A stretch of 64,000 bases of DNA from Microglena sp. YARC (GCA_022414725.1 CM039463.1:26063205-26127204); one strand, 5' to 3'. Counted from the first letter of the stretch, positions 44,471 to 54,677 are shown. Notes: a model not told the origin generated them from the letters alone. Translations and numbers: made by a program.

Positions 44471-45145
44471 CAACAAAACGTGCTTGACCCCCCCCCACCC
44501 ACCCACCCACCCACCCACCCAAATTAGCAGTTCGGCTCTTGTCTATCTTTTACAAAGATGGTTCAGCCCTTGGGATGGGAGAGTGCACTTGGGTCTGCAA
44601 ATCTAAGTAGGCGTGGCGCTTTCTTACATTCTTTGTATGTGTGCTTTTGCCCTGTCTTCCCCACACTTTTCATATATTTAACCAGGGGTAAAGAAAAAAA
44701 ACTCCAAACGCCATCCATAAAAACCTGAGGGCTGCCCCCCCTCACACCCCCACACCCCATTTTTTGAAAAACCTTGATATGGATTCGGGGGGGGTACAAT
44801 ATGGCGCGCGAGTTAGTCTTAGTTTTGACCAGGAATGCGTCTGAAAGCCTCACCCAGCCCAGGTCTCCCAGTCCAGTAGCCGTTGTGTGGTGCTGTCCAG
44901 TCTCAGCATTGTTTTGCTGAGCATGTAACAACTTGCTTGCGTGCTTGCATGCCTTTTTACTTTTTTGCTTGTTTGTTACTTGCCTTTTTACTTGTTTGCT
45001 TGTTTGTTACCTGCCTTTTTACTTGTTTGCTCGTTTGCTTGTTAGCTGCCCAGTGTCCCATCTTCCTGGGAGATATTTGCATTTGCATTGCGATTGACAG
45101 GCCAAGACAAGCCTGCTCTACAACATCCAGGGGGTTATATATAAC

Positions 45146-45314
45146 TAGGGAGCGGCAATATGATATCATACGATATCATGACATTATATATCATATGAGC
45201 CCAGCAGACTGACTAGGCTAAAGTTACCATTTACATACAATATCATATGATGCAATTTGTAAGATATCATATAATATCGCCTTTGGTCAACATCACATGA
45301 TTTGCCAGTCCCTC
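45146..45314. mobile_element. Palindromic TAGGGAACGGC element, copy 4, with 8-bp duplication (7/8)
   Basis: The 169-bp element has left end TAGGGAGCGGCAATATGATA and right end TGATTTGCCAGTCCCTC. The flanks are TATATAAC (45138-45145) and TATATCAC (45315-45322). It carries the core GACTGACTAGGCTAAAGTTA shared with the other copies. Confidence 0.75.
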
Positions 45315-45503
45315 TATATCACTCCAAACCGACAACTTCAGGTAGATGGATGTGGTCACCCAAGCGGTCAATATTAATGGCGTAGATTTGGTACTACTCC
45401 TGGGAAATTGGCGATGCATATGAAAATCATCGATGCAGTTAAGTTTAGCATCAGAACTTCTCCAACCTTTGCTCGTAAATTGCCAAGATACAACAGCTCT
45501 CAC

Positions 45504-45688
45504 CTTGGGGACAAGTGACAGAGACAGTGCAAGCGTTGACCAGAAGTTTTGCTGTTGAATCCGGTAGCTGCTCCAGGGCCGTCCCCTCAAGTCTATTTAG
45601 GATGCAGTTAGCCGCGTACAGCGTACACTCCAAGGGAGCCCAATCACAGGCTGGGAGAGGAGGAGGTGTACCAGAGGCAGACCTTGAC
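45504..45688 (-). CDS. Exon 5 of transportin-3/importin-13-like karyopherin
   Basis: The acceptor is TGTCCCAG|GTCAAGG (phase 2) and the donor CCCCAAG|GTGAGAG (phase 1). WAPLECTLYAANCILNRLEG corresponds to the conserved 'W...EA.LF...A.AK' helix of transportin-3, after a Ser/Pro-rich start. An alternative acceptor 6 bp downstream would keep the frame. Confidence 0.8.
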
Positions 45689-45735
45689 CTGGGACACATG
45701 GAAACTTGGAGTATATTAGAAAACATATCCCCGTT

Positions 45736-45815
45736 CAACAAATGGCTCAATGGCTGAGCTCCTTGAACAACAGAGGTGCCGGGTTCGAATCCCCACGGGT
45801 GCGCTTTAGTGTCCG
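45736..45815 (+). repeat. tRNA-like SINE fragment in importin intron 4
   Basis: An A-box TGGCTCAATGG and a B-box GGTTCGAATCC lie about 35 bp apart, with a D-stem-like GCTC...GAGC and a downstream GTCCGCGG body. These match the internal pol III promoter consensus. No complete acceptor stem can be closed, so a tRNA-derived SINE is likelier than a tRNA gene. Confidence 0.45.
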
Positions 45816-45924
45816 CGGTCGCTGTCAACCACCATGGTAGCTTTGTCCAGGTCAAGTAGCAGCCCGTTCCCTACCGCCGTAAGACGGAGGTCCCTTAAAA
45901 CCGCGCCCCACTAGGCGTTATCAT

Positions 45925-46132
45925 TACTTGAGCAAATATGGAGTACATGGAGTACATGGAGTACACAAACAAACATGGAGCACATAAACATACATGGAGT
46001 ACATGGAGTACATGGAGTACATGAGCAAATGTGGAGTAAATGGAGTACATGAGCAAAAGTAAATTACATGGAGTGCATGGAGTACATGAGCAAGAGTAAA
46101 GTACATGGAGTACATGAGCCAACATGGAGTTC
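45925..46132. repeat. CATGGAGTACATGAGCAAA tandem repeats
   Basis: ATGGAGTAC units of 9-30 bp fill about 200 bp of importin intron 4. Confidence 0.85.
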
Positions 46133-46143
46133 ATCATTTGCTT

Positions 46144-46261
46144 TGCTAACTTGGGGGCATCTTTGGCACCCTTTTATTTGGGTTGAAGCGATACATTCTG
46201 GGTGGGAAGGTTGTGGTAGGGGTGGAGAAAAGGGTGCCTAAGACCCCCTAAATGTGCAGTG
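46144..46261. mobile_element. CACTG...GGGGGTCTTC short inverted-repeat element, further copy
   Basis: It runs from TAACTTGGGGGCATCTTTGG-CACCCTTTTATTTGG to GAAAAGGGTGCCTAAGACCC-CCTAAATGTGCAGTG. Confidence 0.6.
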
Positions 46262-46473
46262 TTGATTTGGGCACAAGCAGCAGGGATGGGTGCAACCGTC
46301 TGACTTAGGCCACTTGGCCATTGTACTGTCTGTGAGTTCTGTGTCAGACGACAACATGATGAAGGTGAGCATCCCACACTAAAGCTAAATCCTAATCATC
46401 ACTGCTAATTTGGTCTTTGATCAAGCCATCCTCTCACAATGGGGATCATCTGACGGTCTCTCTCAGTCATCCA

Positions 46474-46647
46474 TAGGGTTGTCAAGTTAAAATATCGTTA
46501 AAATATATCGCATGATATATCGACAATATCATAAGATATATCGTACAATATCGCATGGTATATCAACATATTGTACAATTTATTGTACGATATCGTATGG
46601 TATATCAACTGATAATCTTGGGGACCAGAACGATATTGACATCTCTA
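46474..46647. mobile_element. TAGGGTTGTCAA inverted-repeat element with 8-bp duplication (7/8)
   Basis: The 174-bp element has left end TAGGGTTGTCAAGTTAAAAT and right end ACGATATTGACATCTCTA. The flanks are GTCATCCA and GTCATCTA. The interior consists of ATATATCGTACAATATCGCA-type palindromes. Confidence 0.75.
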
Positions 46648-46792
46648 GTCATCTAACAATGGGGTTAACTTCATCAAAGCTGCTTCTTTTAAGCCCTTTC
46701 TGTCACAGTTGGGCAAGTCCCTTTAGCCTATTTGGCGTACCCCTGGATTGTAACCTACCAACCTACCTACATACATACATACTGACACGTAC

Positions 46793-46872
46793 CATTGTGG
46801 GAAGCGGCGGCCAGTATCTAGAGAGCTGCTAGCGTCGGCCTGCTTCAAGAACTCCTGCAGCAACTGGCTGCA
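46793..46872 (-). CDS. Exon 4 of transportin-3/importin-13-like karyopherin
   Basis: The donor is CCACAATG|GTACGTG, phase 2, which completes a Trp codon with the first base of exon 5. The start is ambiguous: acceptor GATGCTAG at 46873 gives CSQLLQEFLKQAD..., leaving a 29-nt intron after exon 3. Acceptor TTGCTGCAG (start 46854) gives EFLKQAD... and a 47-nt intron. I chose the first because GPSQ+CSQLLQEFLKQ fits the family pattern 'GS.ECF.QLY..L'. Both keep the frame. Confidence 0.6.
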
Positions 46873-46901
46873 CTAGCATCGGCAACATGCTGCCAGCATA
46901 C

Positions 46902-46961
46902 CTGACTGGGCCCAACAAGGGAGGCAATGTCACGCAATGCAGACGCCAGCTCACGTCGCAA
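46902..46961 (-). CDS. Exon 3 of transportin-3/importin-13-like karyopherin
   Basis: This is a 60-bp exon between CCCCACACACAG|TTGCGACG and CCCAGTCAG|GTATGC, phase 0 on both sides as I read it. Its 20 residues LRRELASALRDIASLVGPSQ match the transportin-3 helix 'FR..VSDL.KD..FL.GS', which is missing between exons 2 and 5 otherwise. It is too short to stand out as an open frame. Confidence 0.7.
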
Positions 46962-47035
46962 CTGTGTGTGGGGATAGACAACACATGAGCGTCAGCCAGT
47001 GCAGTGCAGCCACAAAACAATTTATATCGTGGGCC

Positions 47036-47195
47036 CCATTTCCCATGCTCCATTATGGTAGCATGGTCCCCAATTTCCCATGCAACGCTACAGTAGCATG
47101 GTCCCCAATTTCCCATGCAACTCTTCGGTAGCATGCTCTCCAATTTCCCATGCAACGCTACGGTAGCATGGTCCCCATTTCCCATGCACCTCAGG
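47036..47195. repeat. TAGCATGGTCCCCAATTTCCCATG tandem repeats
   Basis: About four units of 37-40 bp (GGTAGCATGGTCCCCAATTT-CCCATGCAACGCTACG) lie in importin intron 2. Confidence 0.85.
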
Positions 47196-47331
47196 GGGGG
47201 TGCAACTTCTAACCAAAATGACCCCATCGCCAACTTTGTAGATATCATAGAGAGGATAATCCGGTTTTATTTCTTGATTTGGCCCAGTAGAAAAAAGTAA
47301 CGGTCCTCCTAAGTTTTGGGCCGCAGGGGGG

Positions 47332-47362
<31 letters not shown>

Positions 47363-47563
47363 TCAAGGAAAAAATCCAAAATTTTCAAAACATTTGGCAC
47401 TTTCCAGGCACTTTTTTTCTAGGCCTCAGAATGACATGGGAGTGGAATTAGGGTGTTCTTCTACTTAATACCAGTCTAAAAATGCTATTGAGGGAGAGAC
47501 CCACCACATATTTTGCCCAGGGCACATGGGGGGGGGGGGGGGGGGGGGGGCGGGATCCAGGGC

Positions 47564-47618
<55 letters not shown>

Positions 47619-47939
47619 CACACAACGCCCTAACCAACACTTGTACAACGACGTACAGGGCGAGACCTCATTCTTATTTTTCCCTTCCCGTCACTGCGCA
47701 TCTGTTTTCGTTCTGGTGACTAGTTGAGTAGTAGACACATTAGGGGAAAAAGGGCCCTGACCCCCAAGCCCTACCAAACAATGTAACATTGATGATGATT
47801 TTCTATGTTTCAAACATTCCCAATGAAATCTATACCAACCTCAATGGATAGGCCTTTGAAAACCCTGTAAAATGAGCCAAATTAGACACCATTACACTAA
47901 AGGGTGGCTAAGATAGTGACTGTACAGTGGGTTCTGGAG

Positions 47940-47943
47940 CCGT

Positions 47944-47976
<33 letters not shown>
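47940..47976. repeat. Poly(G) run in importin intron 2
   Basis: About 32 G after GGAGCCGTG. Further G runs lie at about 47333-47362 and 47529-47550, and a (CT)n run at 47570-47617, all within 650 bp. Confidence 0.85.
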
Positions 47977-47977
<1 letters not shown>

Positions 47978-48139
47978 CTGCAGAAGGGTGCCTCAGCACT
48001 TTGGGGGGATGGGGTGTTTCACTTTTTTTTGCCCCCCCCCCCCTAGATGCAACTATGTATTTTGTTTCCAGAGACGAAGTACTGCCAGCTTCCCTCCACA
48101 GAAGAACCATGAAAATAAAATAATAATATTGTTGGGGGG

Positions 48140-48312
48140 TACGCTTGGCAGCTTCTAGGAAGCTCCCTTTCCCTGTCCTTGGGCCAAACCTGAAGTTAGC
48201 TAGTGCGTATGAAAGCTGACATTGCAGGTATTTTAAATCAGCTGCAAGCTTGGGGTTTGACCCAGTGGCTGGCTGATGGGGCTGGCAGGAAGCTGCCATG
48301 AGTAGCCCCCCA
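48140..48312. mobile_element. AGCTTTTC-family element, degenerate copy
   Basis: GGGGTACGCTTGGCAGCTTC-TAGGAAGCTCCC on the left and GGCTGGCAGGAAGCTGCCAT-GAGTAGCCCCC on the right enclose GAAAGCTGACATTGCAGGTA. Confidence 0.55.
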
Positions 48313-48390
48313 AAAAAACAGTGAAGATAAAACAGGTGGAAGAAACATACAGTCCATGATCTGCCGCCTTGAAATGCTCACCATGCTCAC

Positions 48391-48657
48391 CATTCTAGCT
48401 CCTTCAGGCACATCCCTAGCATCCGCAGTAGCATCAGTAGCATCCTCGGGTTTCAGCTGAGTCCTCCACACCAGACGGGATGCAAGGTGTTGAAGCAGAG
48501 CTGCATGAGGAGGGCTCTGAAGGGCGAGCTCCAAGGTCAGCTGCCTTGGGGCTGTGCCACTGAAATGCTGGTTCACAGGGCCATTGCTAGAGCTAGGTAG
48601 AGACTGCAAGGTAGCTATGTAGATTTCAGTCCAAAAATTGGCAGCCTCCAGCGCAAC
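48391..48657 (-). CDS. Exon 2 of transportin-3/importin-13-like karyopherin
   Basis: The acceptor is TCCACCACAG|GTTGCGCTG and the donor TAGAATG|GTGAGC, phase 0 to 0. A second GTGAGC nine bases on is an in-frame alternative. The join gives LLKQLAQDNDD|VALEAANFWTEIY, the hallmark 'L...AGHPDYEV.EISFNFWY' of transportin-3/Mtr10. It continues into LLQHLASRLVWRTQLKPEDA, matching 'LL.AL..H.Q..PD'. Confidence 0.85.
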
Positions 48658-48952
48658 CTGTGGTGGAACAGACAGAGTGGTCAAGTACAGCATATGCATT
48701 TCAGGCCATGTAAAACCGATGAGTCGTGGGCGGTGAGGAGTGGGGTAGGAGATGTGTGTGTATGTTTGTAAGTGTGGGGTGGGGGCAGGGCAGGGGTGGG
48801 GTGGGGGGTGGGGTGGGGGTATCTAAGAATGAGTACTAAGGCATAACATATCGAGTTGCCTTTACAATGTGCGACACAACGGACTAAGCTTGTTTCAGGG
48901 TAGGCTAGGGCCGTGACGCGGGCAGGACAAACATAGTCCAGTCACATATTTG

Positions 48953-49074
48953 TAGGGAACGGCAACATGATATCATATGATATCATGCCATGTTTTGATA
49001 TCATATGATGCCGGCAGTCTGACTAGGCTCAAGTTACCATTTATATACAATCTCATATGATATGCCGGTCCCTT
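48953..49074. mobile_element. Palindromic TAGGGAACGGC element, copy 5, with 8-bp duplication (7/8)
   Basis: The 122-bp element runs from TAGGGAACGGCAACATGATA to TCATATGATATGCCGGTCCC-TT. The flanks are CATATTTG (48945-48952) and TATATTTG (49075-49082). It is the most compact member and lies in importin intron 1. Confidence 0.8.
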
Positions 49075-50394
49075 TATATTTGGTGCTTTGCAGCATGATA
49101 CAGACACGAATACATGACTACATGAGTGAAAAAGGGGAATGGTAGGAATGAATGCTTTGAGGGATCTGAAGAATTGAAAGAGCTTGAAGCAGGGAATTGC
49201 ACTACGTACAACAATGCAAATTTAGGGGGATCTTAGGTTTCTTATTCTGCACCCATACGCCACCCTTCTCACCCAGGTTGCACCCATGTAAGCAAAATAA
49301 AAGGGTGACGGAGACCCCCAAATTAGCAGTGCAACCTTGGTGGGAGAGGGATTGGCGAATGACAACATGCTGACGGTGCTTATGTGCAGCAGCTAGCTAC
49401 TTGGCAACTGACACATTTCGTAGTTGAGCAATATGTAAATATATATTACAAACACTGACAAACAGCTTTACATATGTTGGACATCTAAATATATAAGTGA
49501 CATATAAATGCATATGTTTAGATGTCCAACTTCTGATTCTTCACCTTGCATACCAATATGTGTCATATCCATGTTCATTTGTATCTCCACATGCGTGGCA
49601 CAGACAGAAGCTTAGGCATATGCATACCATAAACATACAAGTATACATTATGTATACATATGAAGATACATTTACACATACACGTATACATTAGTTATAC
49701 AAGTTGTCCATGCGCTGTCAGGGTGCAAAATCAAAGGCAGGGGGAGGTGGAGGGGGGGGGGGGGGGGGGGATTAGTACTAGGGTAGTATATATTTGCTCT
49801 GTATGGCCAAGATTAGTCACACATAACATGAGGATGATAATGAACCCTGCATGCATATTTTGTAGCCTGGAAGATTCTTATCAAATTTGTCGAGAAGTGT
49901 TATGACACCCATCAAGTCAATATAAATGAACAACACTCCAACTCAGGTCCTCCTTGGTACAAATCATGTTTGTCCTTCTTTGCACAAATAATGTTTGTCC
50001 TCCTTTGTACAAATTATGTCTGTCCTCCTCTGTTCAAATACAGTCAGGGGACAGCTCATCAAGTGGTTCCTTCAATGAGACCCTCCTAGAAATCCAGAGT
50101 TAATTTTGAGTGTTCGAGGTTGTGCAAGTCTCTTTATCCTATTTGGCTATGTCGGGACTGCAATATACATTGTGATGACAGGCTGCAAGCAGGGTAAAGC
50201 AAGGCAACGTTCATAACAAAGCAGGTATGCGCCCAAGGTGCTCGTACCAGTATGACCTGGTTATATTGTCTGCAGACATGGGGTGCTGGCAGACAATATA
50301 CGTGTTCGTGGGTATGGAGGGGAGTAACGGGGGAGGGGGGGGGGGGGGGGGAGGAGGAAGAATAGAGATGAAGGGAAGATATTGGGTAACGCAG

Positions 50395-50401
50395 GGGTGC
50401 A

Positions 50402-50466
<65 letters not shown>

Positions 50467-50484
50467 GGGGGGGGGGGGGGGGGG
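50395..50484. repeat. (GT)n microsatellite followed by poly(G)
   Basis: About 28 GT units run directly into about 20 G. The minus-strand frame through it (Pro/His/Thr) is an effect of the repeat. Confidence 0.9.
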
Positions 50485-50684
50485 AGATGTGTCACTATTT
50501 TCAGTTAGTTGTATTGGGTAATTCATCATGAGTGTGCATTATCTGAAGGGGGTGCCTCAGACCCACACATGTGTGGCCACACTTGTGGCGCACACACTAA
50601 TCATCATCTAGAGCATATTGATGTATGCATGGACAGAGGCAGAGACATATGAGAGTGAATGGATGAACTTGAGTGTTCGGAATA

Positions 50685-50735
50685 CTTACACCACCGTTGT
50701 CTGGCTTAGCTAGCTACTTGAACACAAATAAATTG
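50685..50735 (-). pseudogene. Intronic partial copy of exon 1 donor region
   Basis: AATACTTACACCACCGTTGT-CTGGCTTAGCTAGCTACTTG-AA parallels the exon 1 end at 50822-50865 (GATACTTACATCATCGTTGT-CTTGCGCCAGTTGCTTGAGA-A), including an intact GTAAGT donor. It lies 135 bp downstream in the transcript. Confidence 0.6.
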
Positions 50736-50829
50736 CTCACTCATGCAAGATATAAATATATATTACAAAAAGCTTCAAATATATTGGATATCTAAAAATA
50801 TATATCATGCATATATCCGGGATACTTAC

Positions 50830-52059
50830 ATCATCGTTGTCTTGCGCCAGTTGCTTGAGAAGGTGGTCTGCAAGAGACATGAACTGTGGCAGCATATCAC
50901 TCTGCAGCTGTTGCTCCCCTTGCGCTTGGACATTTGCGGCAGACATGAGGACTGGACCAAATGCCGCTGCACAAGCAGCACAGGAAACGGAGCACACGGC
51001 CAGCTGGACATGAGGATTTGAGTCATAGGACGGGCCAACCATGAGCAGGCCCTCCTTGATCACCCCAGTCCATTGACAGACTAACACCTGTCTCAGTTGC
51101 CGCTGTCTCAGCTGTTGCCCCTGCCCCTGCTGCTGCTGCTGCTGCTGCTGCTGCCTAGGCACTGGTGAAGGTCCATGGTGATCTACTCTCATCTGGTTGG
51201 AACCACCCGCTTGCTGTTTGGGGATTGGATTGGAAAGTCCAGTAGGATTGGAGTAGCAGCAGCATGTGTGGAACAGGGCGGACAAGCATTCGGCAGAAGC
51301 TGAAGCCTTGGTCCTATCAAAAACCATAAGACATAAATTCAGTAGTAGAGGTTCCTGTGATTCGAGTCCGCAAGGAGCAGCACCCAGCTCCGTACACCAT
51401 CCCTGCATGATTGAGAGGCATAACGTGACACAGCGTCCTAAGCCTGTACCCAAGCCACTCTGGATACACGGAAGGATCATAGGGGAGCCTGCAAGGACTG
51501 CTTTAGTCATTGCACGCCTGTCAGGGTGAATAGTGATTGCGGAGGAGGAGGCAACAACAGGAAGGGCTTGGAGAACTTCAAGGTAGGCTACCAGGATAAC
51601 CCGCTCCATTTTATGTGGTTCATGGCCAAGGATGTTGTGCGCAGCATGGCGATGCAAAGCCATCAGCTCTGTCAACACATTGTCTGTGGGGCCCCATGAG
51701 CAGCAACGTACAGCCAGCACAGCTACTGCAAAAGCCAACTGGCTGTATGTTGAGCTATCTGACTCTTGGCCGGCTACTAACAGGACGAGTGTGCATACTG
51801 CATCAGGCAAGATTCCCTGCAAGGATTCCAAGGGAGATTTGCCGCAAGTTGATCGTAGGCTCGATGCGAAGAAGAACTGTTCATGGGGTGCTATGTCAGG
51901 CCACAAGAGACCTTGCAAAGCCTGAAGGCAGAAGCGCTCGCTGTTCGCTGAGCTCCTCCATCGAAGAAGGACTTCCAAAGCCTCTTTTTGCAATGATGGG
52001 TTCCCGTGGGAGGATCCGAAAGATTTTGAAATCGCCTCGCGCAAGAGGGCGGTGTCCAT
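50830..52059 (-). CDS. Exon 1 of transportin-3/importin-13-like karyopherin (11 exons, about 1239 residues)
   Basis: It encodes 410 residues from ATG 52059 (the frame extends upstream but without an ATG) to the donor GACAACGATGAT|GTAAGT. Importin-beta-type karyopherins of this group (transportin-3, yeast Mtr10, plant MOS14) carry SR splicing factors and other cargo into the nucleus in a Ran-dependent cycle. Seen here: an N-terminal helical start (ALLREAISKSFGSSHGNPSL), WP-DIAPHEQFFFASSLR matching 'Y.FAAQT', a block like Xpo1/importin-beta at residues about 100-260 (SQLAFAVAVLAVRCCSWGPT, ILGHEPHKMERVILVAYLEV, LEVLQALPVV), and CLSALFHTCCCY near 270. A Gln run (9 Q) lies near residue 325. The exons are 52059-50830, 48657-48391, 46961-46902, 46872-46793, 45688-45504, 44329-44048, 43036-42599, 39699-39229, 37375-37109, 33697-33460 and 32798-32597. 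All phases agree. Human transportin-3 is about 923 residues, so this one is long because of inserts. Confidence 0.85.
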
Positions 52060-52746
52060 CTTAGCTAGCGCCAGTGGAGGGTCATGCTTATGCGTCAACC
52101 ATCTGCGAGACAGGATCGCGAGAAACGGCGTCTCCTTCTGGAAAATACAGCTTACTCCTAGCTATCGGAGTAAATAGTGGAATAGTGGAAACGGGCGGCC
52201 AATAATGTAAAGTCGTACTCAGAGGGTCGTGCTAGATGCGACTAGATCGCCCCCGCCCCCGCGGAATCTCCGAGTGCCGAAAAAGAGTGAAACAAAGTGA
52301 GGAAAAGTGCCTGGAGTGGGGGCTGAGATCTGGCCGTGGGTGGGTGGGGGGGGGGGGTGGGGGGGGGGGGGGGGGGGGGGGGGGCTGCAACACAGCGGAA
52401 ACCCGATACGGGGATGGCCAAGTGGAGGTTATTTCCCATCCTCTACACCTGTCGACACTCCAAATTTTATGTAGGATGAATATTTATGTGTATATCAAGC
52501 TCTGGCAGTGATGACAATTTCGTAGAGGATGGGAAATAACCCTCATACAGGCCTCCTAACACGGACCAAAAAGGGCCCCCATCTGTTTGCAGGAAAAGTG
52601 ATCGTCTTTATTTTACAATGTTTGGTCGACAATTTGACTCAGAACAATAGTCTAGTATCAGGTGATATAATCGTCTAGTATCAGGTGATACGATAGTCTA
52701 GTAACAGGTGATACAATAGTCTGGTTCCAAGATTATCGGGTGATAT
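52060..52746. other. Importin upstream region and remnant of an ATATCG element
   Basis: It contains the presumed importin promoter (52060-52240), a G-rich run with few interruptions (52340-52384), and TCTAGTATCAGGTGATA-type repeats (52650-52746), which are the left part of the sequence into which the LTR element inserted. Confidence 0.5.
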
Positions 52747-52992
52747 TGTTATAGACCGGTTCTCCCGGTCCAGCTAGAGTGTCCTAGTGCGCCAGGCCCT
52801 CCGCCTGGGAGCTTCCGCTGTAGTGCCTCTGCCCGTTAGGGCCGGCACCCAGCGGCAGCAGTACCCTGAGGTACTGTCGCCTTTCCCTTCTTATACCTGC
52901 CATGTCGCCTGACATGGTATCCCGCATGTAAGCATATGCCCTAGTCCATTCCCTGTGTCAGTACTAACAATATAACGCTCCGGAAAGCTAAA
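52747..52992 (+). repeat. LTR1 (246 bp), 5' LTR of outer element
   Basis: It begins TGTTATAGACCGGTTCTCCC and ends CGCTCCGGAAAGCTAAA. It is followed by GGTTATCAGCCTACCACG, the probable primer-binding-site region (compare the copia-type TGGTATCAGAGC). Confidence 0.9.
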
Positions 52993-53304
52993 GGTTATCA
53001 GCCTACCACGCCGTCGCGTCTTCCACTGCATCAGATTTGAGCTGCATCAAAATCTGTAGTCCTTGCCCGTTGATCCTGAGTTCCCCGGTACATTTTGATT
53101 GTTTGACATTTTTGATTGTTGCCCCCGCAACTCCAGAAGAAGAGGATCACAAGCCCAGAAAACTTGTCATCGCTCAGGCACCCTTCGCTGGATCGCCCCA
53201 GTTTGTTGCCCCCGTAACTCCCAAGACCCCAAATCCCTGCGCCTACCCATCAGTTCCCCACACCTCCCCTCCCACCGTCTCCTATACCCCACCGGCTTCG
53301 TAAG

Positions 53305-53339
<35 letters not shown>

Positions 53340-53455
53340 CGCCCAATTGGTTACCTACTCCGCGTAGACACCCCCCTAACATTCTCAATCCAAGATCGCC
53401 ATCGCATCCATTTCTCTCTCCTCTACCATCTCATAAGCCGCAACTTCAACTCGCC

Positions 53456-54431
53456 ATGCCAGGATACAAGCAACCCCAGTACGATGGTAAGGGGGGATAT
53501 GATGTCTTTGTGCAATGGTATGCAGAACTCGTTGCCCCTTTGCTGAAAAACACATCAGTGTTTTCGATCGTAGATGGTGATCTCATGACTGCTGCTGTAG
53601 ACGAACCATCCAATGGTTTTCACTACCCGAGAGATAGTAGGATAACACCCCTATCCAACTACATGGCTTTCGATCATATCCTTTACAATTGCGCTCCCTC
53701 CCTTGCCAAGACTATCGAATGCCACACTAACAATGCGGCTTGCGCTCTTCGCTATCTCCGCTTTCATTATGGACACGGGTTCAGACTCTTGCTCAGCTTC
53801 GTACGAGGTTCCAACGCCTTCTACGATTCCTACACAGATCTTACTCCCCCTTCCTTATTATCCACTCATCGCTCCACAGATGTCTCCCAGGGTGATACTC
53901 CATCGACGCCTACTCATGCGGCTCCCGCTTCACAGTCTGACAGCCCTGAGTCCTCGTCTCCACCCCAAGATGCTCCAACTGCCACTCCTGCCTTCCTCCA
54001 AGCGATTGCCGAAGCAGCAGACAACGGTCGCCTACGTGACGCTATCCCGACGCTCAACATGTGGGGGATTCACATCAACTTTGCTCCTCCAGTGATGCCC
54101 CCATCACACTCTGCGGCATTGAACACCATGTCAGGCAGGTGGCCACCCCACTGTGATCGCTGCCTGCTTTGCACAGGTTTTGGACACAAGACAAGTCTTT
54201 GCCCCAACTCTTCCCCCTATGCATCGGTCAACGACATCTGCTCCAACTGTGGAGGCCCAGGCCACCATGTGGCACAGTGCACAAGCATTATGCTGCCAGA
54301 GTGGGACCCCAGCGACCCAGTCCACTCCAACCCTGCAGTCAACCCTCTCCCCTGCAAGACGCTGGAGATCTGTGGCAACTGTTCTGGGAAAGGGCATTTT
54401 GGCAGACAATGCTGCTCCACTGCCAAGCAGT
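53456..54431 (+). pseudogene. Outer element gag, 5' part (interrupted by inner element)
   Basis: From ATG 53456 (MPGYKQPQYDGKGGYDVFVQ) the frame is open to the insertion point. It contains the Gag-like N-terminal domain shared with the inner copy (YDGKGGYD.F..WYA.LVAPLL, YPRDSR.TP.SNY.A.DHIL.NC), a Ser/Pro-rich linker and three CCHC knuckles: CLLCTGFGHKTSLC, CSNCGGPGHHVAQC and CGNCSGKGHFGRQC. The last intact codons are AAG CAG, after which LTR2 begins. The frame resumes at 59192 beyond LTR3 with CAG GAG CCC. The open frame continues by chance 41 nt into LTR2. Confidence 0.8.
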
Positions 54432-54677
54432 TGTTATGGACCGGTTCTCCCGGTCCAGCTAGAGTGTCCTAGTGCGCCAGGCCCTCTGCCTGGAAGCTTC
54501 CGTTGTAGTGCCTCTGCCCGATAGGGCCAGCACCTACCGGCGGCAGTACCCTAAGGTACTGTCGCCTTTCTCTTCTTATACCTGCCATTTCGCCTGACAT
54601 GCTATCACGATTGTAAGCACACGCCCTAGTCCCTTCCCTGTGAGAGTGCTCAGGACATATCGCTCCGGAAAGCTTAA
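54432..54677 (+). repeat. LTR2 (246 bp), 5' LTR of inner element
   Basis: It begins TGTTATGGACCGGTTCTCCC and ends CGCTCCGGAAAGCTTAA. It is followed by GGTTATCGCTCATCAACG (primer-binding region). Confidence 0.9.

Noticed and set aside
45738..45812. A functional tRNA gene
   Set aside because: The A and B boxes are good, but I cannot close the acceptor and anticodon stems. It is more likely a SINE.
50134..50529. Pro/His/Thr-rich minus-strand frame
   Set aside because: It is a translation of a (GT)n microsatellite and adjacent poly(G).
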